Below are positions 25,815 through 33,680 of a stretch of 64,000 nucleotides of DNA, one piece after another (positions within the stretch are counted from its first letter, which is position 1; every line of letters begins with the position of its first letter). Under the pieces are notes generated by a model. It saw only the letters and a list, made by a program, of their open reading frames with translations, was not told the DNA's origin and ran no database searches. Source of the DNA: an uncultured Prevotellaceae bacterium (GTDB lineage: Bacteria; Bacteroidota; Bacteroidia; Bacteroidales; Bacteroidaceae); the NCBI GenBank assembly GCA_902774795.1, contig CACYKA010000005.1, positions 19,339 to 83,338 of the forward strand, written 5' to 3'. The position numbers and the translations under genes were made by a program.

Positions 25815-26756
25815 TTGGAGAAGATAACAATCATAAAACGTTGCTTTACGACTGCTGTGAGGCCGTCGCTGAAAACGTCGTGGTGGCTGCTGAAGATTAT
25901 GCTCCCCATTTCGTTGGCGGTGCGTCTGCTGCAGTATTACGGCGTGATTGAATGGTGTGCACAGTGGCTGAATCCCATTTTCCAGTATCTTGGCCTGCCT
26001 GGGGCGTCGGCAATAGCGTTCCTTACTGGTGCTTCTGTCACGACATACGCCTGTCTGGCTGTGATGCTGTCGATGACACTCACCATGCGGCAGGCTACTA
26101 TCATCGCCATCATGGTGCTGATATGTCATGCGCTGCCGTTAGAATGTGCCGTGGTGAAAAAGGTCGGCTCAAAACCTTTCCGCATGGGGATGATACGCAT
26201 AATGGGGGCTTTCATGGCGGCGCTTTATCTTAATATGGTGTTGCCTGAGATGGATGCTCCCTTCGGACATGTGGCGGCATCGGATGTCACCGTCACTTTG
26301 GGCGGCGTGTTGCAAGAATGGGGCATTTCATCGGTGAAACTGGTGATAATGATAATGGGCATTATCTATTCGCTCTCTGTTGTGCAGCGTATGATGGACG
26401 ACTTGGGCATCATGTATCAGCTGGTGCGTCCGATACAACCTCTGATGTCGTTTTTCGGTCTGCCGCGCAATGCAGCATACCTGTGGCTTGTGGGTAATGT
26501 GCTGGGTATCAGTTATGGCTCGGCAATGATGATAAGCCTAGAAGAATCGGGGCAGATAACGAAGGAGGAGGCAAATGAGGTGAACTATCACCTCATTATG
26601 AACCATTCGATGCTTGAGGACACTATGGTCTTCGCCACTGCCGGCGTCTCTGCCGTATGGATTCTCTCTACTCGAATACTGTTCGCCCTACTGCTTGTGT
26701 GGGGCAGAAGAGGCCTTTTGGCACTTAGGGCAGATGCCCTTGATGACGTACTCTGA
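25815..26756 (+). CDS. Nucleoside-recognition (Gate) domain membrane protein
   Basis: 313 residues read from a TTG start (MEKITIIKRCFTTAVRP); no earlier ATG is in frame. Two related halves of TM segments are visible. The first (~20-125) has the GASVTTYACLAVML pattern and the second (~185-300) has NVLGISYGSAMMISL, like the Gate fold of SpmA/SpmB, NupC and the FeoB channel. The transported substrate is unknown. Its last 69 bp overlap the convergent Fur-family gene. Because that neighbour is a metal regulator with a His-rich loop, a metal-related role is possible, but this is inference from position only. Confidence 0.8.
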   Translation: MEKITIIKRCFTTAVRPSLKTSWWLLKIMLPISLAVRLLQYYGVIEWCAQWLNPIFQYLGLPGASAIAFLTGASVTTYACLAVMLSMTLTMRQATIIAIMVLICHALPLECAVVKKVGSKPFRMGMIRIMGAFMAALYLNMVLPEMDAPFGHVAASDVTVTLGGVLQEWGISSVKLVIMIMGIIYSLSVVQRMMDDLGIMYQLVRPIQPLMSFFGLPRNAAYLWLVGNVLGISYGSAMMISLEESGQITKEEANEVNYHLIMNHSMLEDTMVFATAGVSAVWILSTRILFALLLVWGRRGLLALRADALDDVL

Positions 26757-27155
26757 TTCGAGAATGTCGTACCCCTCTGGTATGGGAACAATAGGAATGG
26801 GCACGTCCTCAAGGCATATAGTCTCGTGACACTTGATGCATGTGAGATGTACGTGCCCCTGATGTTTATGGTGATGTCCATGATGGCTGTCGCTGTCATC
26901 ATCGTGCATACAGTGGCATACACAGTATTTCTGCATTCCGGAACCGTCATCGATGGGGTGTAGTAGTTGTTTTTCCGCAAAGAGAGTCAGCGCCCTGAAT
27001 ATGGTGGAAGAATCCATATACGGCAGTGCGCTCTCCACATCAAGCAAGGAGAAGGCTCCATGCATCTTTTCCTGTAATGTCTTGAGGATAAGCAGACGAT
27101 TGGAAGTAATCCTGATCTCTGCATTATTTAGAATATCTTCGTATATATTATCCAT
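26688..27155 (-). CDS. Fur-family metal-dependent repressor with His-rich loop
   Basis: 155 residues from ATG 27155 (MDNIYEDILNNAEI); the longer in-frame extension reads through repeat sequence and is rejected. The winged helix has RITSNRLLILKTLQ and DSSTIFRALTLFAEK. The dimer domain holds CIKC and CPKC zinc-binding pairs. Between them is an unusually His/Asp-rich stretch (CHCMHDDDSDSHHGHHHKHQ), which suggests binding of zinc or another divalent metal, as in Zur-like members. Its C-terminal CPKC codons lie opposite the end of the Gate-domain gene. The closest subfamily (Fur, Zur, PerR) cannot be fixed by eye. Confidence 0.87.
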   Translation of the reverse strand: MDNIYEDILNNAEIRITSNRLLILKTLQEKMHGAFSLLDVESALPYMDSSTIFRALTLFAEKQLLHPIDDGSGMQKYCVCHCMHDDDSDSHHGHHHKHQGHVHLTCIKCHETICLEDVPIPIVPIPEGYDILESEYVIKGICPKCQKASSAPHKQ

Positions 27156-27177
27156 TGTAAATGTAATAAAAAGAATC

Positions 27178-27368
27178 TTTAACCATTCGCTCGGCTTTGC
27201 CGCTTTTCTTGCGCTCCGCAGGTGCTCAGGCGTTTCTGTCCCCCGCGAAACGGGGGAACCGAAGGGGGTGTAAAGACCATTGACCAAGCTCGGAGTCCAA
27301 AGGCTTTAGCCGACTAAAAGAACCTTTAACCTTTCGCTCGGCTTTGCCGCTTGCCAGAGCAAGAACCC
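27178..27368. repeat. REP-like repeats upstream of the Fur gene
   Basis: Two copies of CGCTCGGCTTTGCCGC (near 27187 and 27335) flank a GC hairpin (CCCCCG...CGGGGG near 27240-27256). A two-unit heptamer AACCTTT lies at 27321-27334. The first copy includes TGCGCTCCGCAGGTGCTCAGGCG, also seen in near-identical form at 18719-18750. No gene fits here. Confidence 0.55.
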
Positions 27369-28265
27369 TTATAATACCGCTTCTGCTATGTGGTTATACT
27401 TTGTGCCGTCGCTGCTTCTGACAAGGAAAACCACCAGCTTTAGTGGGGTGCCCTCCGCAGGATAGTTACCCTTCTTGCAGTTAAGCAACTTGAGGCTTGC
27501 ATTTCCCTCTGCCACCATAGTGCCTCCGTCAGCAGTGGGTAGGGGACTCGTTATCTTGTATCGGAAGGTCTTTTTCTCGTTATCGGTGCTCAGATACTGG
27601 GCATTGAGGATGCCAAAGGTCTCGCGCCCGGCGTTATGTTCTTCCTGCTTTATTATTACTGCCGACTTGAAGCGGCTGTTGGCAGGGATGATGGGGGTGA
27701 ACCATACATATTCGCCTACGAGGGGCAGGACTTTCGGACTCTTTGCTACGAAATGACGTGAGCCGCTGTCGAAGATGTGGAAAAAGTCGTTCTTGGCATC
27801 ATAGCTGTTCACATAGCCTATGATGGGCGGCATTATCATGGGCAGCTCTTTGTCGGCTTGCAGGGGGCAGTGTTCAGGATGTCGGTTCAGATATTCCCTT
27901 ACCGTGCGTTCAGTCCTGTCTTCCAGGGAGATGAAGAATTTGCCGTCGGTAGTGGTCTGGCTTTCTTTGTCTTCTTGCCTCAGGTTCTGGCTGTAGCCCC
28001 ACATGCGGATGAAGTTCAGCAGGTGGAAGTCATCATACTGTTCTGATATCTTCAGCGCCAGTTGCAGGATGCAAGAGTGGAGTAGGGAAGGGCGTTCAAC
28101 GGGGATTTTTATATATGCAAACAGCAGCATGCGAGTCTGTTCTGAGCCACATTCCTGGTAGTTGTTCTTTAAGTACCAGTATATGTCCCATGCAGTATCC
28201 GTAGGATGCGCTTTCGCCGAATCCATAGATGCCATCAGCTCCTGCCATGTGATGTTTTTATTCAT
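27369..28265 (-). CDS. Hypothetical protein, 298 aa
   Basis: I start this at ATG 28265 (MNKNITWQELMASMDSAKA). An ATG at 28340 would add 25 residues but runs through a heptamer array and overlaps yraN. The N-terminal half is helical (WDIYWYLKNNYQ, LLHSCILQLALKI, FIRMWGYSQNL). The C-terminal half looks like small beta domains (IIGYVNSYDAKNDFFHIFD, GEYVWFTPIIP), reminiscent of OB or cold-shock-like folds. There is no signal peptide, so it is probably cytosolic. I do not recognise the family. It is the second gene after yraN on the same strand. Confidence 0.75.
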   Translation of the reverse strand: MNKNITWQELMASMDSAKAHPTDTAWDIYWYLKNNYQECGSEQTRMLLFAYIKIPVERPSLLHSCILQLALKISEQYDDFHLLNFIRMWGYSQNLRQEDKESQTTTDGKFFISLEDRTERTVREYLNRHPEHCPLQADKELPMIMPPIIGYVNSYDAKNDFFHIFDSGSRHFVAKSPKVLPLVGEYVWFTPIIPANSRFKSAVIIKQEEHNAGRETFGILNAQYLSTDNEKKTFRYKITSPLPTADGGTMVAEGNASLKLLNCKKGNYPAEGTPLKLVVFLVRSSDGTKYNHIAEAVL

Positions 28266-28295
28266 ATTCTTTAATTTATAGTTTAAAATTTTTGG

Positions 28296-28323
28296 TTCTT
28301 CCATCTTACTTCTTACCTCTTCC
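28296..28323. repeat. Heptamer array over the yraN stop codon
   Basis: Units TTCTTCC, ATCTTAC, TTCTTAC and CTCTTCC span the yraN stop (28313-28315) and the spacer to the next gene. Confidence 0.65.
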
Positions 28324-28762
28324 ATCCCCCAGTTTTCCACTTACCCTTTTGTGGACGGTGTTTTTTGCGCTCCCTGTAATATTCGTACTGCTCCTCTACG
28401 TTATAGGCTCCTTCCTTATGGACTATCTCATAGCCCATCTCAGGGGTGCCAATGACGTTTATGGTGTCGTATCTTACTTCAAGATGCTGCAGGTGGAAGT
28501 CGAAGATGTATGATCTGGCGGCGCGGATGAGGTTGTTCTTCTTCTCCAAATCGATGGATTCATCGGGGGCTCCCCATATTTCCGAGGCTCTTGTCTTGAC
28601 TTCTATGAACAACAGGAGGGTGGAGTCTTGGTCGATGCAGACGAGGTCTATTTCATGATGGTGTTTCTGCCAGTTCCGATGTCGCACATACCAGCCTTTT
28701 TCTTCCATATATCTGGCTGCACAGTCTTCACCCCACTTGCCAAAATCGTTGTTTCTTGCCAT
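28313..28762 (-). CDS. yraN: YraN family (UPF0102) endonuclease-like protein
   Basis: 149 residues with the family pattern NDFGKWGEDCAARYMEEKGW, then HEIDLVC and LLLFIEVKTR. This is the D-x(n)-ExK core of the restriction-endonuclease/Holliday-junction-resolvase fold. The C-terminus is basic (KKHRPQKGKWKTGGWKR). The biological role of YraN proteins is not settled. The stop lies inside a heptamer array. Confidence 0.92.
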   Translation of the reverse strand: MARNNDFGKWGEDCAARYMEEKGWYVRHRNWQKHHHEIDLVCIDQDSTLLLFIEVKTRASEIWGAPDESIDLEKKNNLIRAARSYIFDFHLQHLEVRYDTINVIGTPEMGYEIVHKEGAYNVEEQYEYYRERKKHRPQKGKWKTGGWKR

Positions 28763-28797
28763 ATAATCATAAAAAAATCAATTTTTGTGGCTAAAAA

Positions 28798-28829
28798 TTT
28801 GCACATCTCATTTTTTCTTACTACCTTTG
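28798..28829 (+). promoter_or_regulatory. Promoter for tRNA-Met
   Basis: TTTG (28798-28801), a 20-bp spacer and TACCTTTG (28822-28829) form a full Bacteroidetes promoter 31 bp upstream of the tRNA. Confidence 0.7.
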
Positions 28830-28860
28830 CAGCCGTGAATTCAAAAATTCACCTCTTAAT

Positions 28861-28934
28861 GGCGGGATAGCTCAGCTGGTTAGAGCGTCGGATTCATAAT
28901 CCGGAGGTCGAGGGATCGTGGCCCCCTCCCGCTA
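28861..28934 (+). tRNA. tRNA-Met (CAU), unusual T loop
   Basis: 74 nt with a cloverleaf: acceptor GGCGGGA/TCCCGCT, D arm GCTC...GAGC, anticodon stem-loop TCGGA-TTCATAA-TCCGG (anticodon CAT) and T stem GAGGG/CCCCC with one A-C mismatch. Position 73 is A and CCA is not encoded. The G-U first pair at 1-72 points to the elongator rather than the initiator form; a tRNA-Ile2 (CAU, lysidine-modified) cannot be excluded by eye. The T loop reads ATCGTGG, so the normal T54-A58 pair is replaced by A54-T58. Confidence 0.88.
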
Positions 28935-28946
28935 CTTTAAGAAAAG

Positions 28947-28985
28947 AAATGAGTTACGCAAATTACGTAACTCATTTTCTTTTTT
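28947..28985. terminator. Bidirectional terminator between tRNA and TPR gene
   Basis: A perfect 12-bp stem (AAATGAGTTACG 28947-28958, complement 28966-28977) with A-rich and T-rich flanks serves the tRNA on + and the TPR gene on -. Confidence 0.85.
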
Positions 28986-29013
28986 ATTAAGTTGGAGAAT
29001 TCTTTTATCTTTA

Positions 29014-30453
29014 TTACAAGCCCATCACAGCCTTTGCTCCTTCGTTCTCAGGATCGAGCTCGAGCAACTTGGCTGCTACTTCCTTACCCTTCTCCATGTC
29101 GTCGATACAGTTGACATAGTAGTAGAGCAGTGTGGAATAAGCTGCGGCAAGCATCTTGTTCTCACCAGCTGAGCGGTCAGTCTTTGCGCCGAGGATGTCT
29201 GTGAATGTAGCATAGTGAGGACCTGCGAGCTTAACCTGCTCCTTCTGGTCAATAGGCAGTGAGAAGGGGAGGGTGGCACGCTTGTTAGCTACGTAAGCAG
29301 CATTGGTAGGATATTTCTCAGCCAGCTCAGCATAAATCTTGTCGGCCATCTCGTAAGCTTTCTGCTTGTCGGCAGCCGGTGTGTTCTCGTCAGCAAGCTG
29401 ATCAGCATAGAGTGACGCTACAGTCTCCTGAAGTGTGAAAGACTGCTGAGGCTGTGCCTTAACATACTTGTCGAGGTATTCGCCAGCCTTGACATAGTCA
29501 GACAGCTTCTTGTAGCAGTCAGAGATGTCCTTGTTAGCCTGAGCCTTGGTAGGAGCGTCAACATTGTCGAGTGTCTGAAGCTTCTTATACTGCTCGATAG
29601 CCTCTGTATATTTGTCGGCACCCTTCAGAGCACGTGCATAGTAACCATAGTCGAATGCAGAAGCCTTGAGAGAGTCAGAGTTGTTGAAGAGGTCGTTGGC
29701 ACCTGCAAGAGCATCGTCATAGTTCTTCAGCTCGGTGTTGTTGAACATGATAAGACGGTTGAAGGAAGCATTGCGTGGGAACTTAGCGTGTCCCTGCTTA
29801 GCCAGTGACAGTGACTTCTGGTAGTCCTGAGAGAGGAATACGTTTGTAGCATAGTCAGAGAGCTGATAGTCCTTCATGTCGTTAACGCTCACCTTATTAT
29901 AATATTCTATAGCCTTCTTCATGTTTCCGGCGTCAGAATAAATCTCTGCTGCGATAAGGTCAACAGGATAGTTAGGCAGTTCCCTCTTCAGTGCCTCAAG
30001 GGTGTTCACTGCATCCTGAGGAGATGTCTTACTCATGATGCGAGCATAGCGGCGGTATCCGTCAGGGTTCTTTGGGTCGGCATACATAGCCTGCTGGAAC
30101 TGAGATGCAGCCTCACCACCATTATCCTCACCAACGGCGATATTACCCATGAGGAGGTATGGAGTAGCGTTGCCTGTCTTTCCCTTCAGGAGGTCGATAG
30201 CCTTCTGGCCGTATTCCTTAGCTTTGGTATAGTCCTTTACAGAAAGGTATGCGCGGCCGATGCTTACGAGGCCATTGACATCCTTCTTATAGGTCTTTGC
30301 GATGTCAGCGATCTGCTTCTGTGCATCACCTGAGCCGCTCTTGAGGATATCTACTACTTGCTTCATAATCTGGTCAGACTGATTGTCCTGAGCCAGTACT
30401 GGAGCTGCGATGACTGTCATCAGGGCTCCGATAATAAGATTTCTTAGTTTCAT
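29014..30453 (-). CDS. Periplasmic TPR-repeat protein
   Basis: 479 residues with a signal peptide (LIIGALMTVIAAPVLAQ). Tetratricopeptide-type helices run through the protein (GRAYLSVKDYTKAKEYGQKA, AASQFQQAMYADPKNPDGY, KAIEYYNKVSVNDMKDYQL, EAIEQYKKLQTLDN). It follows the PstS-like lipoprotein by 17 bp and ends the exbB-exbD-exbD-tonB cluster. TPR proteins usually act as protein-protein scaffolds; a role in assembling or servicing the TonB machinery is inferred only from the operon. Confidence 0.88.
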   Translation of the reverse strand: MKLRNLIIGALMTVIAAPVLAQDNQSDQIMKQVVDILKSGSGDAQKQIADIAKTYKKDVNGLVSIGRAYLSVKDYTKAKEYGQKAIDLLKGKTGNATPYLLMGNIAVGEDNGGEAASQFQQAMYADPKNPDGYRRYARIMSKTSPQDAVNTLEALKRELPNYPVDLIAAEIYSDAGNMKKAIEYYNKVSVNDMKDYQLSDYATNVFLSQDYQKSLSLAKQGHAKFPRNASFNRLIMFNNTELKNYDDALAGANDLFNNSDSLKASAFDYGYYARALKGADKYTEAIEQYKKLQTLDNVDAPTKAQANKDISDCYKKLSDYVKAGEYLDKYVKAQPQQSFTLQETVASLYADQLADENTPAADKQKAYEMADKIYAELAEKYPTNAAYVANKRATLPFSLPIDQKEQVKLAGPHYATFTDILGAKTDRSAGENKMLAAAYSTLLYYYVNCIDDMEKGKEVAAKLLELDPENEGAKAVMGL

Positions 30454-30470
30454 ATTGTACTTTTGTATGT

Positions 30471-31433
30471 TTAATCGGTTATCTTAACTTCTCGTATTGA
30501 AATATTTCCATAGGCCGGGAGCAGTCCTGCCTTGAAGATTATCATCTGTCCCTTGGGGGCTGCTACGAACTGTGCGAATCCCCACGGCAGACCATACTTT
30601 CCGCGTTCGTCGTTGAGGAGGGCGTATATCTTGCGTATGAAGGGATAGTAATCGTTATAGATGTAGCCTTGATAGGGCTTATAGGAATTGTCGGGTGTGG
30701 CATTTTCGCTGCGTGAGATGGCCAGCACACGGATATTCTTCTTCCATGTGAGGTTGGTGCTGTCGCGCTTGTCGTTGAGCCAGTTGCTGCCGATAATGCC
30801 GATGGCATTGGGCGTTTTCTCGACGTAGTCAATGACTTCTGCCGTCTTCTTTGTGGCAAAGGCATTCTCGGCCGTTATGGGCTTTCCGTTAAGGATAGAG
30901 TCCTCCACATAGTGTACGGCGCTGGATGTGGCGTTGTCAAAGCAAACGATAATCTCGCCGGAGCGGGTCTTGGTGCCGACCTCTTTCCATGTCTTCGCCT
31001 CGCCGGAAAGGATGCGCTTCACATCTGTCACTGACATGCAGGAGTCAGTATTCTCCCTGTTGATAATCAGTGCCAGGCCGTCGTAGCCTACATGTACGGT
31101 ATAGGGCTTGCGCTCTCTGGCAATGAGGTTGTCATACTCGGACTTCTTGAAGTCGCGTGAGGTGAACATCATCAACAGTTTGTTGGCCAGCAACAGGTTC
31201 ATGCCCTCTGACTCGGTCATGTACTTCGGTGTACAGTGAGCCTGGACATAGATGGAATGGAACACGTCAAGTTCTTCTTCGATAATAGGAGCGAAACTCT
31301 CGTCGGCGCCGAATGTCACGGAACCGCTGGAGTACGTGTCAGTACGCGCATTAGGATTCTTCTTGCGTGAGCAGGAAGTGATGCTGATGCTTAATGCGAG
31401 TATTGCAACGATAAGGAACGTTATGTGTTTCAT
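30471..31433 (-). CDS. PstS-like substrate-binding lipoprotein
   Basis: 320 residues with a lipoprotein signal (AILALSISITSC, Cys ~21). The periplasmic-binding fold carries SGSVTFGADESFAPIIEEEL, VGYDGLALIINREN and GIIGSNWLNDKRD, as in the PBP-like/PstS superfamily. No pst permease genes are nearby; it sits after tonB, separated by a hairpin, and before the TPR gene. Proteins of this type next to ExbBD-TonB are common in Bacteroidales. The ligand, phosphate or otherwise, is not proven. Confidence 0.85.
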   Translation of the reverse strand: MKHITFLIVAILALSISITSCSRKKNPNARTDTYSSGSVTFGADESFAPIIEEELDVFHSIYVQAHCTPKYMTESEGMNLLLANKLLMMFTSRDFKKSEYDNLIARERKPYTVHVGYDGLALIINRENTDSCMSVTDVKRILSGEAKTWKEVGTKTRSGEIIVCFDNATSSAVHYVEDSILNGKPITAENAFATKKTAEVIDYVEKTPNAIGIIGSNWLNDKRDSTNLTWKKNIRVLAISRSENATPDNSYKPYQGYIYNDYYPFIRKIYALLNDERGKYGLPWGFAQFVAAPKGQMIIFKAGLLPAYGNISIREVKITD

Positions 31434-31448
31434 ACTTGTGTTCTTGAA

Positions 31449-31483
31449 AAAGAGGCCAAAAGGAATGCCCCTCTGGCCTCTTT
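31449..31483 (-). terminator. Hairpin with T run between tonB and pstS-like gene
   Basis: A perfect 10-bp stem (AAAGAGGCCA 31449-31458 and TGGCCTCTTT 31474-31483) ends on the minus strand in TTTTTC. It may partly terminate transcription after tonB. Confidence 0.65.
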
Positions 31484-31501
31484 GAGAATTTATCAGTTAT
31501 T

Positions 31502-32344
31502 CTACTGTAGGCGGAATGTTACAGGCAATGTGTATTTCACACGTACTGCGGAACCATTCTGCTTACCAGGAATCCACTTAGGCATAGAGGATACGACGCG
31601 CATAGCTTCCTTGTCGAGTGACGGGTCAACAGACTTAGCGATCTTAACGTCTGTGATAGAACCGTCGCGTTCTACGACGAAGGTACAGATTACACGTCCC
31701 TGAATGCCGTTTTCTTCAGCAATAACAGGATACTTGATGTGAGAAGAGAGGTACTGCATCAGGGCACCCATACCGCCAGGATAAGAAGGCATCTGTTCTA
31801 CTACGTCGAACACCTTGTTTTCTTCTTCCTTTGGCTTTACAGGCTCTGTTGCAATGACTTCCTTAGCCTTCAGCACTTCACCACTCTCATCGTTACCGAC
31901 AACGTTAAGTGCGCCGACAGCAACCTTTGAGTTCATGATTTCGTCCTGAGACTTCAGCTCGTCTTCGGGCTTTACTTCATCATCCTTCTTGATGACAGGA
32001 GCAGTAAACTTCACAGAGCTCTTAACCTTCTCTACGACCTGCTGCTGCTCTTGTCTTACAGGAATCTCCTTACGTTCTACCTTGGCTTCCTTCTTCTTCT
32101 GCTGAGTAAGAGCAGAGAGCTCGGTAACCTGATCCATTACTGCATGTTCCTTCTGATATGCCTCATAGGCATTCTTTGCTATCATGAAGATCATGACTGC
32201 AGCGAAGAGCAGTAATACGGCAATCATTGATATAACGTTACGACGACCTGTTTGTCTGCGAAGTACGTATGCACCGTATTCCTTGTTACGGTTTTCGAAC
32301 ATCATGTCCGACCACTCGTTGGATATAAGATCTATTTGTGCCAT
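31502..32344 (-). CDS. tonB: TonB energy-transducing protein
   Basis: 280 residues. One N-terminal TM segment (VISMIAVLLLFAAVMIFMI, ~36-54) is followed by a Lys/Glu/Val-rich periplasmic linker (VKPEDELKSQDE, TEPVKPKEEENK). The C-terminal TonB domain has PSYPGGMGALMQYLSSHIKY, GRVICTFVVERDGSITDVKI and MPKWIPGKQNG. It links the ExbB/ExbD proton channel to outer-membrane receptors. The preceding genes exbD and exbB complete the complex. Confidence 0.95.
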   Translation of the reverse strand: MAQIDLISNEWSDMMFENRNKEYGAYVLRRQTGRRNVISMIAVLLLFAAVMIFMIAKNAYEAYQKEHAVMDQVTELSALTQQKKKEAKVERKEIPVRQEQQQVVEKVKSSVKFTAPVIKKDDEVKPEDELKSQDEIMNSKVAVGALNVVGNDESGEVLKAKEVIATEPVKPKEEENKVFDVVEQMPSYPGGMGALMQYLSSHIKYPVIAEENGIQGRVICTFVVERDGSITDVKIAKSVDPSLDKEAMRVVSSMPKWIPGKQNGSAVRVKYTLPVTFRLQ

Positions 32345-32384
32345 TTTTCTTTTCCTTTCTTAAGTTAAAGTGTTATGCATAGAC

Positions 32385-33032
32385 TTATTCCTTTACGCCA
32401 GCTTCCTCAAGGAGCTTGAGGTCATCTGGAGTAATCTTGTCGATGACATACTTACCAACAGAACAAATCTGCATCTCATCAAGTGCGTCGATAACGTTCA
32501 GGTAAGAAGCGTTGTCAGTAGCTTTGATGATGATTGTCATTGTCTGAATCTTATCTCCGTTGATTTCACCTGCCTTGATTTTGCGAAGCTCGTCGTCATA
32601 CATTTGCTGTGTGAACTTTGGATTTTCGTGCTTCTTCTTGTCAAGCATAGCCTTTGCCAGCATAACCTGCTGTATTGGCTGGGTGCCATCTTCGGTCACG
32701 TGAGTGATCAGGACCTTGCGGATACCGTCTTTACCCCATGTAGTCTTCTTCAGACATGTAGGGTCATCATACTTAGGCATACCTTCTACATAATGTATCT
32801 GGTTGTTTGCAGTTACATATATAGTAATGGTATATGAAGCCTTGGTAACGGACTTATCCTGGTCCTCCAGGTTCTTATCATTAGTCGGCATACTCAATTC
32901 CATTGTCTGTGGCTTAGCCAGAGAGGTACAGAGCATGAAGAATGTGATAAGAAGCATCATCATATCCACCATAGGTGTAAAGTCCACCCTGGTTTGAGAC
33001 TTTTTCTGTCTGCTTTTTTTCTGTTTAGCCAT
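32385..33032 (-). CDS. exbD: Biopolymer transporter ExbD (second copy)
   Basis: 215 residues. A basic N-terminus (QKKSRQKKSQTRV) precedes a single TM segment with the functional Asp in DFTPMVDMMMLLITFFMLCTSL, then a large periplasmic domain. It is longer than typical ExbD (~140 aa), as is usual in Bacteroidetes. It starts 2 bp after the first exbD, so the two paralogues are co-translated and may form a heteromeric channel with ExbB. Confidence 0.92.
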   Translation of the reverse strand: MAKQKKSRQKKSQTRVDFTPMVDMMMLLITFFMLCTSLAKPQTMELSMPTNDKNLEDQDKSVTKASYTITIYVTANNQIHYVEGMPKYDDPTCLKKTTWGKDGIRKVLITHVTEDGTQPIQQVMLAKAMLDKKKHENPKFTQQMYDDELRKIKAGEINGDKIQTMTIIIKATDNASYLNVIDALDEMQICSVGKYVIDKITPDDLKLLEEAGVKE

Positions 33033-33034
33033 TC

Positions 33035-33646
33035 TTAATCCTCCGATGTTTTGAGTGATGTAATAAGATAGTAACGGTTCTCGTTAATATCCTGCAACTC
33101 CGACATAATATTCCTTATAGTCTTATATGGGGTCTCTGAGTCAGCCTTGAGGGCAACCTTGAGGTCTGGGTTAGCAGAGCGTGCTGCCTTTACCCACTCC
33201 TGGAATTCAGAGAGTCCGCCATCAATACTATCAGTTGGGATACCCAGTTCCTTCAGTTCCTTAGCGCGCTCTGACTCTTCTTTGTCAAGATAGGGCTTAA
33301 GCACGTTCAGAGGAGTACCGAACATTGGGTCTGCCTTGAAGTTAGCGAGCTGCTTACCTGTCAATTGGATATTGAAGTTGCCAGTCACTTCAAGAACTGC
33401 CTGCTCGAGGTATATCTGGTTATCCATGCTCATAAACACCTTGCCAGTCTTGTCGACAAGGATGTTAAGAACATCTTTCTCAGGCACCTTAATCTCAGAC
33501 ACTGATGACGGTGTTACCACCTTCACTGGTTCCGGCTTCACGAATGTTGATGTCAACATGAAGAAACACAGAAGCAGCGTCATCACGTCCGACATAGGCG
33601 TCATGTCGATCCAGATGTCTTGTTTCTTAAGTTTTACTTTACCCAT
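33035..33646 (-). CDS. exbD: Biopolymer transporter ExbD (first copy)
   Basis: 203 residues with IDMTPMSDVMTLLLCFFMLTSTF as the TM segment carrying the conserved Asp. A periplasmic domain follows with a strand-rich LNILVDKTGKVFMSMDNQIY region and the 'ALKADSETPYKTIRNIMSEL' C-terminal motif of the family. It lies 34 bp after exbB. Its periplasmic domain differs from the second copy, suggesting non-identical roles. Confidence 0.93.
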   Translation of the reverse strand: MGKVKLKKQDIWIDMTPMSDVMTLLLCFFMLTSTFVKPEPVKVVTPSSVSEIKVPEKDVLNILVDKTGKVFMSMDNQIYLEQAVLEVTGNFNIQLTGKQLANFKADPMFGTPLNVLKPYLDKEESERAKELKELGIPTDSIDGGLSEFQEWVKAARSANPDLKVALKADSETPYKTIRNIMSELQDINENRYYLITSLKTSED

Positions 33647-33680
33647 AGCGATAAATGTTTTAGAGGGTTAGAAGTAAAAA

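Noticed and set aside
26756-27287. Longer Fur-family protein starting at 27287
   Set aside because: The extra 44 residues are translated from REP-like repeat sequence; ATG 27155 gives a normal Fur N-terminus.
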